From NCBI GenBank assembly GCA_902728285.1, contig CACVBU010000468.1, forward strand, positions 186,001 to 250,000: a DNA stretch of 64,000 bases. The letters run 5' to 3'. The translations under genes and the position numbers were made by a program. Shown in pieces: positions 36,307-46,598 of the stretch. The number at the start of each line of letters is the position of its first letter. Within the stretch, counting starts at the first letter, position 1. The stretch is from Clytia hemisphaerica (lineage: Eukaryota > Cnidaria > Hydrozoa > Leptothecata > Clytiidae). The notes below the pieces were generated by a model that saw only the letters and a program-made list of their open reading frames with translations, did no database searches and had not been told where the DNA came from.

Positions 36307-36539
36307 GTTTTTCTGCTTTTTGGCTGGGGATAATTTATCCCTCGCGAAATATCAAAATATATCCCCACACTAAATAAATCGATTTCACAATGAAAAACCT
36401 CTAAATAGTGATCAATATAACATGGGAAGTGAAACCAAGGCTCTTAATTTCAATTTCCTACCAATCATACGATTTAATTACATCACTGAATACAAAGATT
36501 ACATCATCTTTCATTTTTAAGGATTCGCCCGCGCGAAAA
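36307..36539. promoter_or_regulatory. Divergent promoter between gene B and the SAP gene
   Basis: Only 233 bp separate the two start codons, which face away from each other, so both genes are probably driven from here. No TATA box or binding site can be assigned. Slightly CG-richer next to both ATGs. Confidence 0.45.
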
Positions 36540-36833
36540 ATGCCGAGCGAACATCATCGCGCTCAAGGAAGCGCAAGCAGAGCCGAATCGGCGTGTAATG
36601 TAATCCGAATCTTAAAACCGATTGAATGTTGTGAATGTGGAAAACGTTTTGCTGATGTCGCATCAAGAGATCGCTACAATGAGCATTTTCACACAGGCCC
36701 AGTTATTGATGCAAATAAGATCATACCATTAGAAATGACAGTGAAACAGTTGAAAGAGGAATTGAAACGGCTCGGGAAGAAGACCTCAGATAACAGAGAT
36801 CTCCTTGTCAGAAGGCTTGAAGGATTACTGTAA
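36540..36833 (+). CDS. Small Cys/His-plus-SAP-domain protein (97 residues)
   Basis: From ATG 36540 (MPSEHHRAQGSASRAE) the protein has a Cys/His cluster CCECGKRF...NEHFH around residues 31-53, looser than a classical finger. A clear SAP-like helix-turn-helix closes it, LEMTVKQLKEELKRLGKK, then DNRDLLVRRLEGLL at the very C-terminus. SAP motifs bind AT-rich or scaffold DNA. An in-frame upstream ATG at 36408 would add 44 residues lacking any motif; the 36540 start is preferred. It is transcribed divergently from gene B across 233 bp, the arrangement expected of a transposon accessory DNA-binding protein (inference). Intact. Confidence 0.7.
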   Translation: MPSEHHRAQGSASRAESACNVIRILKPIECCECGKRFADVASRDRYNEHFHTGPVIDANKIIPLEMTVKQLKEELKRLGKKTSDNRDLLVRRLEGLL

Positions 36834-37141
36834 TGTTTCACGTGTAGATATTTAGTATTTTTCATAAATTTTCAATTATTTTTCTCTTTTGGATGATATT
36901 TACTTGCTAGACATTTTATGTACAACTCAGAAACGATTTTTTGCTGTTTTCAATTTTTAAATTAAATAAAAAAATTATTTTAAAGCCAATTTTTCACACT
37001 TTTGATAGCGCAGATTAAGTTGAGCACAGTGATTTACAATTTATGGGAAAAAAACTTCTGAATTCTAGAATTTATTAAATTATATAAATTTTTGCCGTTC
37101 ATTTTTAACATTTTTAAAATGTAATTAGGAAAAAACACCAA

Positions 37142-37208
37142 GCCATTGTAGTACAGTGGTAGTACATCCTTCTAAAGGAAGACCTTGGTTCGATTCCCAG
37201 CAATGGCA
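37142..37208 (+). tRNA. tRNA-like sequence lacking most of the anticodon loop
   Basis: GCCATTG pairs with CAATGGC as a 7-bp acceptor stem with discriminator A. D-arm GTACAGTGGTAGTAC and T-arm TTGG/TTCGATT/CCCA are well formed. The anticodon stem TCCTT/AAGGA encloses only CTA, so no normal 7-base loop or anticodon exists. More likely a pseudo-tRNA or tRNA-derived repeat than a working tRNA. Confidence 0.5.
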
Positions 37209-37289
37209 GATCTTACTTAGTATTTTTTTTTGTTAGATTTTTTTTAAATTTCAATTTCCAACTTTTGTGTAAATGAAGGAAACCATCGA

Positions 37290-37324
37290 GCCATTGTAGT
37301 ATTGCTTCGATTCCCAGCAATGGC
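37290..37324 (+). pseudogene. Truncated copy of the 37142 tRNA-like sequence
   Basis: The same acceptor halves (GCCATTG, CAATGGC) and T-loop TTCGATTCCCAG, with the D and anticodon arms deleted. Confidence 0.6.
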
Positions 37325-37565
37325 AGTTCTTATAATCCCGAAAAAGAAAAAATGCACTTCTCAAATTTCAAGTTTCACGCTGGAAATACTGCTATATGTT
37401 ATTTTTTGTATGTACTCTAAATTTCAGAGAAAACGAAAGTGAATTTGACAGTTTTGAAGAACATGCTTTCAGCCAAAAGACTTGATCACATAACCTCTTT
37501 TAAACACTGTATTTCTCTGCTTTTTCTTATTTCATAGATTTTTCGACTAAACAACGACAATAACC

Positions 37566-37614
37566 CTAGCTAGGTAGTCTGTAACTGAGTTCAATTCTCA
37601 GTCTAGGGTAATGC
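37566..37614 (+). pseudogene. tRNA-like miniature
   Basis: ACCCTAG pairs with CTAGGGT, and CTGAG/TTCAATT/CTCAG is a perfect T-arm. The intervening 15 bases cannot form both other arms. Third tRNA-like relic within 500 bp. Confidence 0.4.
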
Positions 37615-38100
37615 TAATGCACATGTTTATCAATTGGAAAGAAGAATTGACAATAGCAAAATGAAGATAATGTGTGTTTTTATGCAATAAAAATTTAAAG
37701 CAGAATCTAAAGTTAAAAAGTTTTCCTGATTTTCCAAAATAAGAGTAGAGAAACTTAGTATGGATAAGAAAGAAATGAGAAATTATCAATTGATGAAAAG
37801 ATGAAAAGAGAACCGCAACATTTCTAAGGGATAATTTCATTTGGCTGATCCTCCTAAAAAGGAAGATTGGCAATGCGCAGCAGCCTCGCAGGATTCGATC
37901 CGTAACATGCAGGGATTGACGAGGTTAATTCAATCCCTGACCCACGTCTATGCCTTGAGAGAGAAGAGTTAAAAAAGAAATGTGAAAAAGGTGAAAGAGT
38001 ATTTTGGTTAGGTCTGGTTCAATTGTTTAGTTAGACATTTATAATTATAAAAAAAGTTCACTCTCCAAAAAGGACTGAAAACAAACAAATACTTTAATTG
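37615..38100. other. No gene recognised
   Basis: AT-rich spacer; a small hairpin GGGATTGA/TCAATCCC lies at about 37914-37942. Confidence 0.35.
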
Positions 38101-38436
38101 TAGAAATTTTAGCAAGACTAATTTTAGCGTTTTAGCGAGTTTTCCCTATTTTCGCTAAAATAAATCTTGCTAAAACACGCCAAATCGACAGATTGCTAAA
38201 ATTTATCCGCACGAAATTTCTGGTTATATTGCCTTGATACATTTTTTAGATAGGAAGGGTTTCAGTGCAAATAAATGCAAGAAAACGAATTCAGTCAATA
38301 ATGTAATACAAGTATTCGCTAAAATTTATCCACGCAAAATCTTTTGAAATTGTGATTCGCTAAAATAAATCCAAAAAAAACCAAGATTTTCCTGACTCGC
38401 TAATATACGCTAAAATTAGTCTCGCTAAAATTTCTA
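38101..38436. repeat. MITE with TAGAAATTTTAGC(A/G)AGACTAAT ends
   Basis: TAGAAATTTTAGCAAGACTA and ATTAGTCTCGCTAAAATTTCTA are inverted ends bounding about 336 bp. The interior repeats TCGCTAAAATTTATCC. Sibling family of the 33095 element. Confidence 0.75.
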
Positions 38437-38879
38437 AAATTTCACTGACTTACTCTTAAAATTTTCAATGATTAAAATGGAAAATAAATGAGACATTTTT
38501 AGTGGCATTTCAACTTTTGCAAACAAAAATAAACTCTATAATACTGAAAAAAGCTAAATTGTACACTCTTATACATGAAGAATGTTGCTAATTTACACCT
38601 TATAATCTAAATAAATCTCTAGTTTTGAAATTTCAAATAAAATATTAAAACTTTACTCTCAAAAACTTCTGTAACTCTCGTTTGGCTGGTTAGTACAAAC
38701 AATCTGTCCTGTTATTATTGAAATTATATGCAAAACGGGCTTGAATAAAAAATGTTTTGACAATTTTAAAAATCAGAATTCTAAACTTTACGTTCTTCTA
38801 TTTTAAGAATCAGTCTGGGTACACAAAATAAACTTTTTGAGACTGTCAGATTAGAAAGAGCTTTAACATTATTAACAGT

Positions 38880-39180
38880 GAGCGCCTGGACTAGTTGTAG
38901 ATAGAAATAACGGATTTGTCCAGGCAATCTCAATTGAACAGCGTCAACGATCGAACAAATCAAATTAGATCAAATGCAAGTGACTCATTGAAAATTGATT
39001 GTCGAATACAATGAAATCTCAATAGTGACAAAAATCTAGGTAAAGTTTTGTTGGTCTGATGTCCGAATGCCGTATTTTTCACTAGAGTTTTCATTGCATT
39101 CAACAATTAAATTTCAATTGGTCGATAGTGTTCAATTTGATTCTATCATTGATTCCGTTTGATTGAGAATGTCTGGATTT
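38880..39180. repeat. Degraded AATCGA-type foldback
   Basis: GTCCAGGCAATCTCAATTGAA near 38919 and its inverse TTGATTGAGAATGTCTGG near 39158 bound sequence rich in TCAAT/ATTGA. A younger relative is at 43195-43512. Confidence 0.45.
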
Positions 39181-39510
39181 GTAAGGCGGCAATTTAAATT
39201 ATTTTCCGTTTGCGTCACCTGACTTATCCTAAAAAACTTTTTAATCATCATCGACTACACGTTTTTGATTACTGACTTGATTCATCGGGATTTAATACGA
39301 ACCACTGCACTGCAAACATATGTTCAGGCAAATTTGGGCTACGTTCGGTATATTTCAACTCCCCAAACACAAAAAAAATTACTACCGACCAACAAATTTG
39401 AAGCAGTTTGAATTATATTTTATGATGTGCACGCGAACGGAACATATTTTAGATTGCCGTCTAAACTAATAACATAATTTAACAAGGGGAAGAAATTCAA
39501 GCATTACTAT

Positions 39511-39966
39511 TCAAGCATTCATCAGATGTTGAAGTTGGCTATCAAGAGCAAAGTCATTATAATTGTATCTTTGTAGATAAAATGACACATTTAAATGAGA
39601 GGTTCTGTAATCGTATTGCATAACGAAAGGTGTACGTACAGAAATTACAACCTCCGCATTTCCATTGTATGCTCTCTTTCGTTTTTTTGTATCGTTATCA
39701 ATGACCATGCGAAAAAATCTCTTCTTGAGAAGATTTGATCCATCGAACCGAGTCGGATGGAAGATAAAAAAGGCAGTTCTTTTCCCTGTAATTGTTATTG
39801 TTGTTTTGGAAACCTTCTTTCTCTTCCCTGTGCCACGATACTCGTGACTCATCTCACTCCCATAACCAACACACAGGGCAAGAATTTTAGAAAGAATGGA
39901 GGGAGGGACGAAAATGCTCACTTGGTGAAGGAGGCCTGTCAACTTTCCTCTGCTAAGTTTGGCCAT
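39511..39966 (-). CDS. Unknown 151-residue ORF
   Basis: An open frame from ATG 39966 (MAKLSRGKLTGLLHQV) with balanced amino-acid use: KRKKVSKTTITITGKR, FFIFHPTRFDGSNLLKKRFF, then DTKKRKRAYNGNAEV and YDYRTSHLNV. Basic overall, with no recognised domain. A CG-richer stretch upstream (40.05-40.25 kb) could be its promoter. A possible splice donor within codons 17-18 (CAA/GTGAGC) means the ORF may only be partly coding. Confidence 0.35.
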   Translation of the reverse strand: MAKLSRGKLTGLLHQVSIFVPPSILSKILALCVGYGSEMSHEYRGTGKRKKVSKTTITITGKRTAFFIFHPTRFDGSNLLKKRFFRMVIDNDTKKRKRAYNGNAEVVISVRTPFVMQYDYRTSHLNVSFYLQRYNYNDFALDSQLQHLMNA

Positions 39967-40695
39967 TCAAAGCACCACCATTCGAACAGTCTAAGGGCAA
40001 CATATAATTTCTCCTCCAATCACACTCAAAAGAGACCAGTTTGACTTCCTGTTCTCTCCAAAACAATTTTGTGCCTTTTCTCTCCGCCATTTTGTTTGAA
40101 TTCTACCGAAGTACTTTTCCTCTCCGAATGAACTTCCCGCGAAAAATCGACTTCCAAAGCTGCTTCCTGATTTGCCGAACGAGAAGATTACGTAATCGGA
40201 AAATCTTTTCCGAGTGGTAAACAAATCACGCTTTTTGACCACCGTGTTTCATTTCAAACTTGACTTCTACACAAACATGACCTTTCTGAGAGTTTGGGAC
40301 TCTTTAGTGCACATTTACGAGCTTAAATTATAGTCTAATAAAAGTTATTAGAAATTATTTAGTTACAAAATAGAGAATGACTATATTCTTATTAAAATTT
40401 TTGAAGCTCGCCCTGGAGGTATTCTTATGATTTGGTATTTTTTATAAGCTTTTCTTATAAAAAAGCCTGTATGTCAAATATGCTTGTAACAAGGTAAATT
40501 CTTCTAGATGACGAAAACGATGAAAATGATGAAGATCAAACTACAGAAGTGTCACAAAATATTCATGATAATAGTATATGATTCGTACAAAAAGGTCACT
40601 TATTGCCAAAATATAGGTACTGATAAATTTTTGAGTGTATGTAGCTAGGTTGATGGGTAGCAAAATCTTTTGTTTTTTATCCAAAGAAGATAGAA

Positions 40696-40768
40696 AGAGC
40701 CATGACCAGGGGTTGAACCTGAATCTTATTGCAAAGGCAACCAGACAAGAACATTAATCTGCCATGGC
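40696..40768 (-). repeat. tRNA-like / SINE-like sequence
   Basis: On the minus strand GCCATGG and TCATGGC pair as an acceptor stem, and TCAGG/TTCAACC/CCTGG forms a T-arm. The length (72-73) is right for a tRNA, but D and anticodon arms pair poorly. Probably tRNA-derived. Confidence 0.4.
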
Positions 40769-40810
40769 TATGACCGACAATATCTGCGACACTAAGAAAC
40801 TTTACGGGCT

Positions 40811-41618
40811 TCAACAGTTTTCCAGATCATAAGAGCACAGAAAATTACGTTGTTTCATGTGGAAACGATTGCCCTTGCTCTTTTGTCTACATCTACCCGA
40901 AAGATGAGGATGATAAAAGACAATGGTTGGGCTGTCTTGGTATCAAACCCCATAACCACTTGCATGGAAGCTCATGGCAAAAACAAAGGAGGATATCAGG
41001 TCCGCTCATCAATCGAACCCTATGTCAAATGTTGGTCGATGCAGTTGCATCTCATACTGGGAAGATTTCAAGGGAATTAAAAACCACTCTACCACACGAA
41101 ACGTCCGGCTTGTCAACAATGAGAGTGCTTCAAGAATTTGATCAAATGAAGAAAGATATGGAAGGGAGAACAGATAGTGAATTAGTTGACCAGGAAGTTA
41201 AGGAAGATATCGAAGACTTGTTGGGACCATATACAACAGATAATCATGCTGTGATGATAGGATGTCGGCTGTTTTTGTTTTTTTTTTTGCTGCTAATTGG
41301 CAGACAAAGCTACTATCAGAATCGTCGTACCTTTTTGTGGATATTTGTTATATGCGGAACAAAGAACTACCAGGACTCATAAATATTATAGCTCCGTGCG
41401 AACAATTGAAAGGGTATGTTCCTGTTTACAGAATTTTTCTGAACAAACAAGATGCTGAGGCAATTGCATTTGCAATAAAGAAGTCATTTAATGACACCAA
41501 CAAGCTACACAGCAAATTTGGAAAGGGCAAACATCTTGAGCAGTTTATGGTCGATTTCAGCGACGCTGAGGAAAATGGACTCAGGGAAGCGCTTGGAGAC
41601 AAACTAATCGATAAGGTA
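40811..41618 (+). pseudogene. MULE-like transposase fragment with zinc-binding N-terminus
   Basis: The frame reads a possible Cys/His module, CGNDCPCSFVYIYPKDE...QWLGCL...KPHNHLHG, like the FLYWCH/WRKY-type modules of Mutator-like transposases. A helical stretch follows, then, after a frame change in a T-run at about 41270, YLFVDICYMRNKE (first Asp), PVYRIFLNKQDAEAIAF and FMVDFSDAEENGLREAL (second Asp). It ends at a good donor, GATAAG/GTAAGA, and the third catalytic part was not found. An acidic possible upstream exon is at 40509-40580 (DDENDENDEDQTTEV). Dead or incomplete; the superfamily is inferred from motif style. Confidence 0.45.
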
Positions 41619-42356
41619 AGATCATACTAAGTGTACGCATTAAATTCTCAAAATTGAGACGTAATTGACATTTGCATCCCCCTCAGGGGGATAATTAGCC
41701 TGGATATCCAGGCTGTAAACTATTTCACAGTCTAGTTTTTGATATTTTATGTTCTGGTTTACAGCCTGGTCTCCCTAGAGCGATTTGCATTCTCTTTAAG
41801 AAAATGCAGTCTGCTTGCTTGCGCTCACTTTGCTAAAACCGTAAATAGGATAGTCCTCCAGTTGCTAGTGAAGATAGGGCTTTCTGTTACATGAAAACAT
41901 GAAAAAGAAGAAAACAGAGGCAAGTTCATTTTCCAAGAAAACATGGTTGGTCATGATTATGCATGCAAACTTTTTTATGGACGGACTTTGGTGTAATCTT
42001 TGGATGTTTTAAATAGTTTTAGATCTTGTAAGACTGCTTTTTATTAATTTCTGTTTTGCTGCCCTGGGTTGGCTAGGAAACATGGGTTTTCACTTTCATT
42101 ATCTAGGGAGACCAAGCTCTATAATTTTAGAACTTTGTATGCTGAGGTAAATTTTGTTTTTTCTAAAATTTTGAGCTTGGATATCCAGGTTAGGGGACAA
42201 TCCAATGTTCTGAAAATTGCAAAAGGGGGAGAATAAGGAATTTTTCCTAGAAGGGGAATTTTTCAAAGAGGTTTAATCTAGAAATCACCTCCCCGGGTGA
42301 TGCTTTAGCAAGATGCTCTCTTTGTAAATTTCTAACATTAACTTTTGACATTGTAT
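41619..42356. other. No gene recognised; left flank of the Kolobok element
   Basis: Contains a small inverted pair GGATATCCAGG (about 41701 and 42179). No coding signal. Confidence 0.35.
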
Positions 42357-42360
42357 TTAA

Positions 42361-42430
42361 AGAACCTATCTCCGACCACAGTAATTTGTTTTGGTTGGTC
42401 TTGATAACCCAGACGAAAACGCGCCCGCAT
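42361..42430 (+). repeat. Kolobok left terminal inverted repeat
   Basis: Pairs with 50545-50613. First 24 bp identical; later shared block CCCAGACGAAAA(A)CGCGC. Confidence 0.9.
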
Positions 42431-42778
42431 TTGTACTGTCGAGCCGAGCGAGCGAGTTAACAAATTCTGGTAAATGTTTTAAAATGGCTACGGGAGATTT
42501 TTGTCAAAACTTATGTTTTGAAATCGAAAAAATGCAGATTATTTGGAGTCGTATACTACACAATTTTGCCCTAGAAACATTTTGATGAGCTTTTCACAGC
42601 TGCATCTTAATTTTCTAAGGATAACTCACAGTGATTGGAAAGATATTTGTGGATAAAGTAGTCAATCTGGAAAAGTGCAAAACGGACTGTTTTAGCAATA
42701 TAGATGTATGCTCAAACTTTTCACTTTTCACTCAGCTTTTCACTTGCATTTCAGAAAAGATATGTAAAATTTAATAAA

Positions 42779-45700
42779 ATGACAAAACAAGGCAAGAGGA
42801 TTTGGTTAGTTGAAACCACTTTTAATGTTTGGTTCAAAAGGAAAATTGAACATGGTTATGGGGAAAAATCACACAGTCAATTTGCTGGATATCTGCTCAC
42901 TTTATTGCCATTGGATCAGTCAGCTCTCTGGAGTGAAACAGAAGAAGAAATTACAATGGTTGAATCCCAAAACAGCGAAGACGATGATGTTGATATCACT
43001 GGATTAACTGGGAATACTTCTGTTGACCAACAACAAAACACAAGACTGTAAGTGTGATCATCTCTCCAGATATTTCTGAAGACTTTTGGACCTGAATGTG
43101 TGTTGTTTTGTAGAATAGCCCAGAAGGTCGTCATTGATAACTAATCTATATTCACAGTTCTTTTGACCTATAAATTAATTATTCCAGACTCTCCCACTCG
43201 ATACAATCAATAACTTTTTTCAATCGATCGATTGGATATCGAGCCTTCTTTGAATTTCCCAGACGATCTCAATCGAACGGAATCGACGATTGAACAAATC
43301 GAACGCAATCGACCGATTGAATTTCGATTGTCGAACGCAATCGAATCTCAATCGAACGGCGAGATTCTAGGTAATATTCGATTGGTTCGATTGCCATTTT
43401 AGCGTTCGATGTTATTCGATATCCGTCGAGTACGTTCGATCTTGTTCGATTACGTTCGATGCCTTCAATCGAACCAATCGAATTTGAAAATTGCGGTAAT
43501 ATTCGATTTTTAGGAAACAGTGCTTGGAATTTTTTGAAGAAACAATGACAGCTTCAGAAAATGAGGACGTTCTGACTGCATCTGAGGTTTCTGACAATTC
43601 TGCAGATGAAGCAACTGATACAGCCAGTGAACATTCTGATGAAGTACTAGATTCTGATATTGATAATTTGGAAGAGTACTTGTAAGTAAATTTTGTTGTG
43701 TTAAATTGTGCTATCACCCACCCGCGGCTTGGTATACTAGAATTGTGGCTTTTAACATTCATAAACAATGTCTCTAAAAATGAAAAATTTATCCACTCAT
43801 TGATTTCTCAAACAATTTTAGTACTTTCAACCAGAAATAAGCATACTGAATACGTTTCAATATTCAGGTCAGCAAAAAGAGAAGCTTCAGATGTCGAGAT
43901 GGATGATACTGATGCTATTGATTTCACGATCTTACCTGAAGCAATCGTGGTATTGGACCAACCTGAGGGGCAAGATGAATCATGCCACCAAACAACTTTT
44001 GCAGCTATTGACATTGATAAATCTATGAATGATCCAACAGACGCAAACATAAACCAAACAACGTACACAAATCTTGACATGAGTTTATCAATGAATGAAT
44101 CCATTAATGCAAATATAAATCTTATTGGTAAGGTTAATTTAAAGTATTGTTATGGTCTAGAGAGAAAGTAAAGTCAATATAATTTATCAAAATTTGTGCT
44201 TGTGTGGCACTGGAATGAGAGAAATTTGCTCTCTTTTTGTTTAAAAGCTTGCATTTTAAGCAAAAATATTGTACTTTTTTTAAACTTGTAAGAATGTCCT
44301 CAACTCTCACCTGTCATACATTATCATTCGGTTCTTTGTCTCATCCCCCTACATAAGAGGGGTGCTCAAACTGTTGTGGCCCCTCGTTGTAGCCACAAAT
44401 TTTATTGTGTTTAAATTTTATTTTTTTCAGAAGCGCCACTGGAAGGTAATGCTGCCCATATCCGTGATAAATTTCAGTCTTGCTTTGATGACCTATGCTC
44501 AACAGGGGGTGATGAAGTATTGGATGTTGATAAAGAACGAGTAATTGTTTCGTTGGAGAAGTTGGTCAAGCTGCGTGGGGATGTTTGTCAACATCAGCTA
44601 GAGGACGGGTTTTGCGACGAGAAAGTCTCTTTCATGTGGATGAAGGGAAGAGGAACATGCAAAACGTTGAGATGGAGTTGTCCCAAAAATCATTATGGGA
44701 AATGGGAATCTTCTGATATAATTGCTTACAGAGACAAACGACCAATCTATCTGAATGACCTCCTTCTTTCAAGTGGTATTGTCTTAACTGGCAATAACTG
44801 GACCAAATGTGATACACTCTTCAAAGCATTGAAAGTCAATGTTCTTGGTAGAAACGCCTTTCATCGAATGCAGAACCTATTCATCTCTCCTGAAATACGT
44901 GAATTCTGGGATTCTATGCATTCAAGTATATTGAAAGTACTTGGAGATTACGATGACGTAGGGCTTAGTGGTGATGGAAGATCTGACTCTCCAGGACACT
45001 GTGCGCGCTATTGCACTTATGTAATGATGGACCATGTTTTAAGTATAGTGGTGGACTTGGCTGTACTTGATTGCAGAGAAACGGAAGGAATTTCCACAAG
45101 GATGGAAAAAGAGGGTCTTGTAAGACTCTTGAAGAAATTACAAGATAAACTCCATATCTCTGAAGTTACGACAGATGCTTCTTCCTCAGTTATAAAAGCA
45201 GTCAGGGAACTGAAGGATCAATACCCGAGTCTTTCAAAATTAGTTCACTCTCTGGACACCTGGCACAAAGCCAAGTCTCTGCGAAAGGCACTTTCAGCCG
45301 CAGGCAAAACCAAAGAAGGTGAACCGTTATCAGTTTGGTCCGAGCCTATTGTTAATCATTTCTGGCACTGTTGTCAAAACTGCAACACTGACTTGGACAA
45401 ATTAAAGGTAATTTACTCGTTTCAATTCGAATTTTATTTTGATTTACTTTCATAGGAAAATGTACATCACCCGGTAGGTTTACTCAGATATTTGACTTGG
45501 GATGGTGTGACAACAATTTTTAGAAGGTTGAAGTTGTTTTTAAAGGTTTTTGACTGTTCATAGTCTCTGGAGGAGTCAAGACTCCCTTACATAGGAAGAC
45601 CCCCCCCCCCACTCTGCTGACGTTACGCATTTTGACCAAAAACCTGGACTCTCATTTCTGTTTTATACATTGCAGCAGCCAATGGAATTTAAGTTTTCTT

Positions 45701-46598
45701 CCCGCAAAAAGTTTTACAGCAACATTTTAGAAAATTTTCATGGATTTGGATATCTAACTAGATTTCAATTTTTATATTTTAGGATATGTGGCTTGGTGTC
45801 CTGCACCATGTATGTGGTGAGCACGTATGGGCAACAGGTGAATGCTCCCATGGAGAACTTCATAAAGATGACGAAAAGAAAACTCCCTTGGCCAAAGATT
45901 CTAAAGCTATGGAATTGCTGGGAAAGATCGTATTGGATCGTACTTTTGTAGATCATTTAAAGTTCTACACACGATTCAGGTGAGGATCTAATTTTACTAT
46001 TTTAGATAATCCATCTTGTCCATATCAGAAAGATCGCTTTGAAACTTCACAGATTTTCCAAGTCTCTCCCCCAATTTCCGCTTATATAATCACCTTGCAT
46101 TAAAATGATGAAAAGGAACTCACTGGGAGTAAATTCTGAAACTGAATTTAAAGTCATGATTTGTTTTTCTTTCATAGACACACTGGCCCAATTGAGAATT
46201 TCAACAGCATGATGCTCAAATACGCTCCTAAACGTAACGCATTTGAATTTCAGTATTATACTGACCGGATGTACCTGGCTGCTGTGGACCATAATTTGCA
46301 CCTTTTTCGCGAAAATCTGAAAACCAAAAGTGGACGACAAATTTACGCAAGGAAATATGGCAAAAGGACTAAAAGGTGGCACGCACAACCACTTAAGGCA
46401 CCTAAATCCTACCCTCACACCTCTACAATTATGGCTAAGATTATCAAAAGACGGAAGAACTATACAAATCCTTTGCCACCTCGAGCAACTAAATTACCCA
46501 ATGATCCAAAGCTTATATTACCAACCATTGGTGGCAAACCTCCGAGTACCAGGATACTTATAAAAGAACATATATCTAGAGTAGATCAAAGTAAATGA
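42779..46598 (+). CDS. Kolobok-type DDE transposase, six exons, 763 residues, intact
   Basis: Exons 42779-43047, 43514-43681, 43868-44127, 44431-45407, 45783-45979 and 46178-46598 join in phase at GT-AG sites to a TGA stop. The N-terminus (TTFNVWFKRK, SQFAGYLLTL) is followed by a long acidic Ser/Asp/Glu linker (residues 90-240). The catalytic region has LSGDGRSDSPGH (Asp about 414), EVTTDASSSVIK (Asp about 481), HSLDTWHKAKS, NHFWHC, GEHVWATGECSHGEL, and RHTGPIENFNSMM (Glu about 630), ending in a basic tail. It would cut and join the element ends in the nucleus. The ATG used is the first in the exon; an acceptor just upstream (TTTCAG/AAAAGA) hints at a further 5' exon, perhaps starting MATGDFC at 42484, though the phase does not fit. 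Confidence 0.85.
43195..43512. repeat. AATCGA-type foldback in Kolobok intron 1
   Basis: Dense variants of CAATCGAACG and its inverse CGTTCGATTG occupy nearly all of intron 1. Ends are diffuse. Likely an insertion that duplicated within itself; relative at 38880. Confidence 0.6.

Noticed and set aside
37032..37060. CACAGTG heptamer near the SAP gene as a RAG-type recombination signal
   Set aside because: No nonamer at 12 or 23 bp, no inverted partner at the other side of gene B, and the orientation is wrong for an element end.
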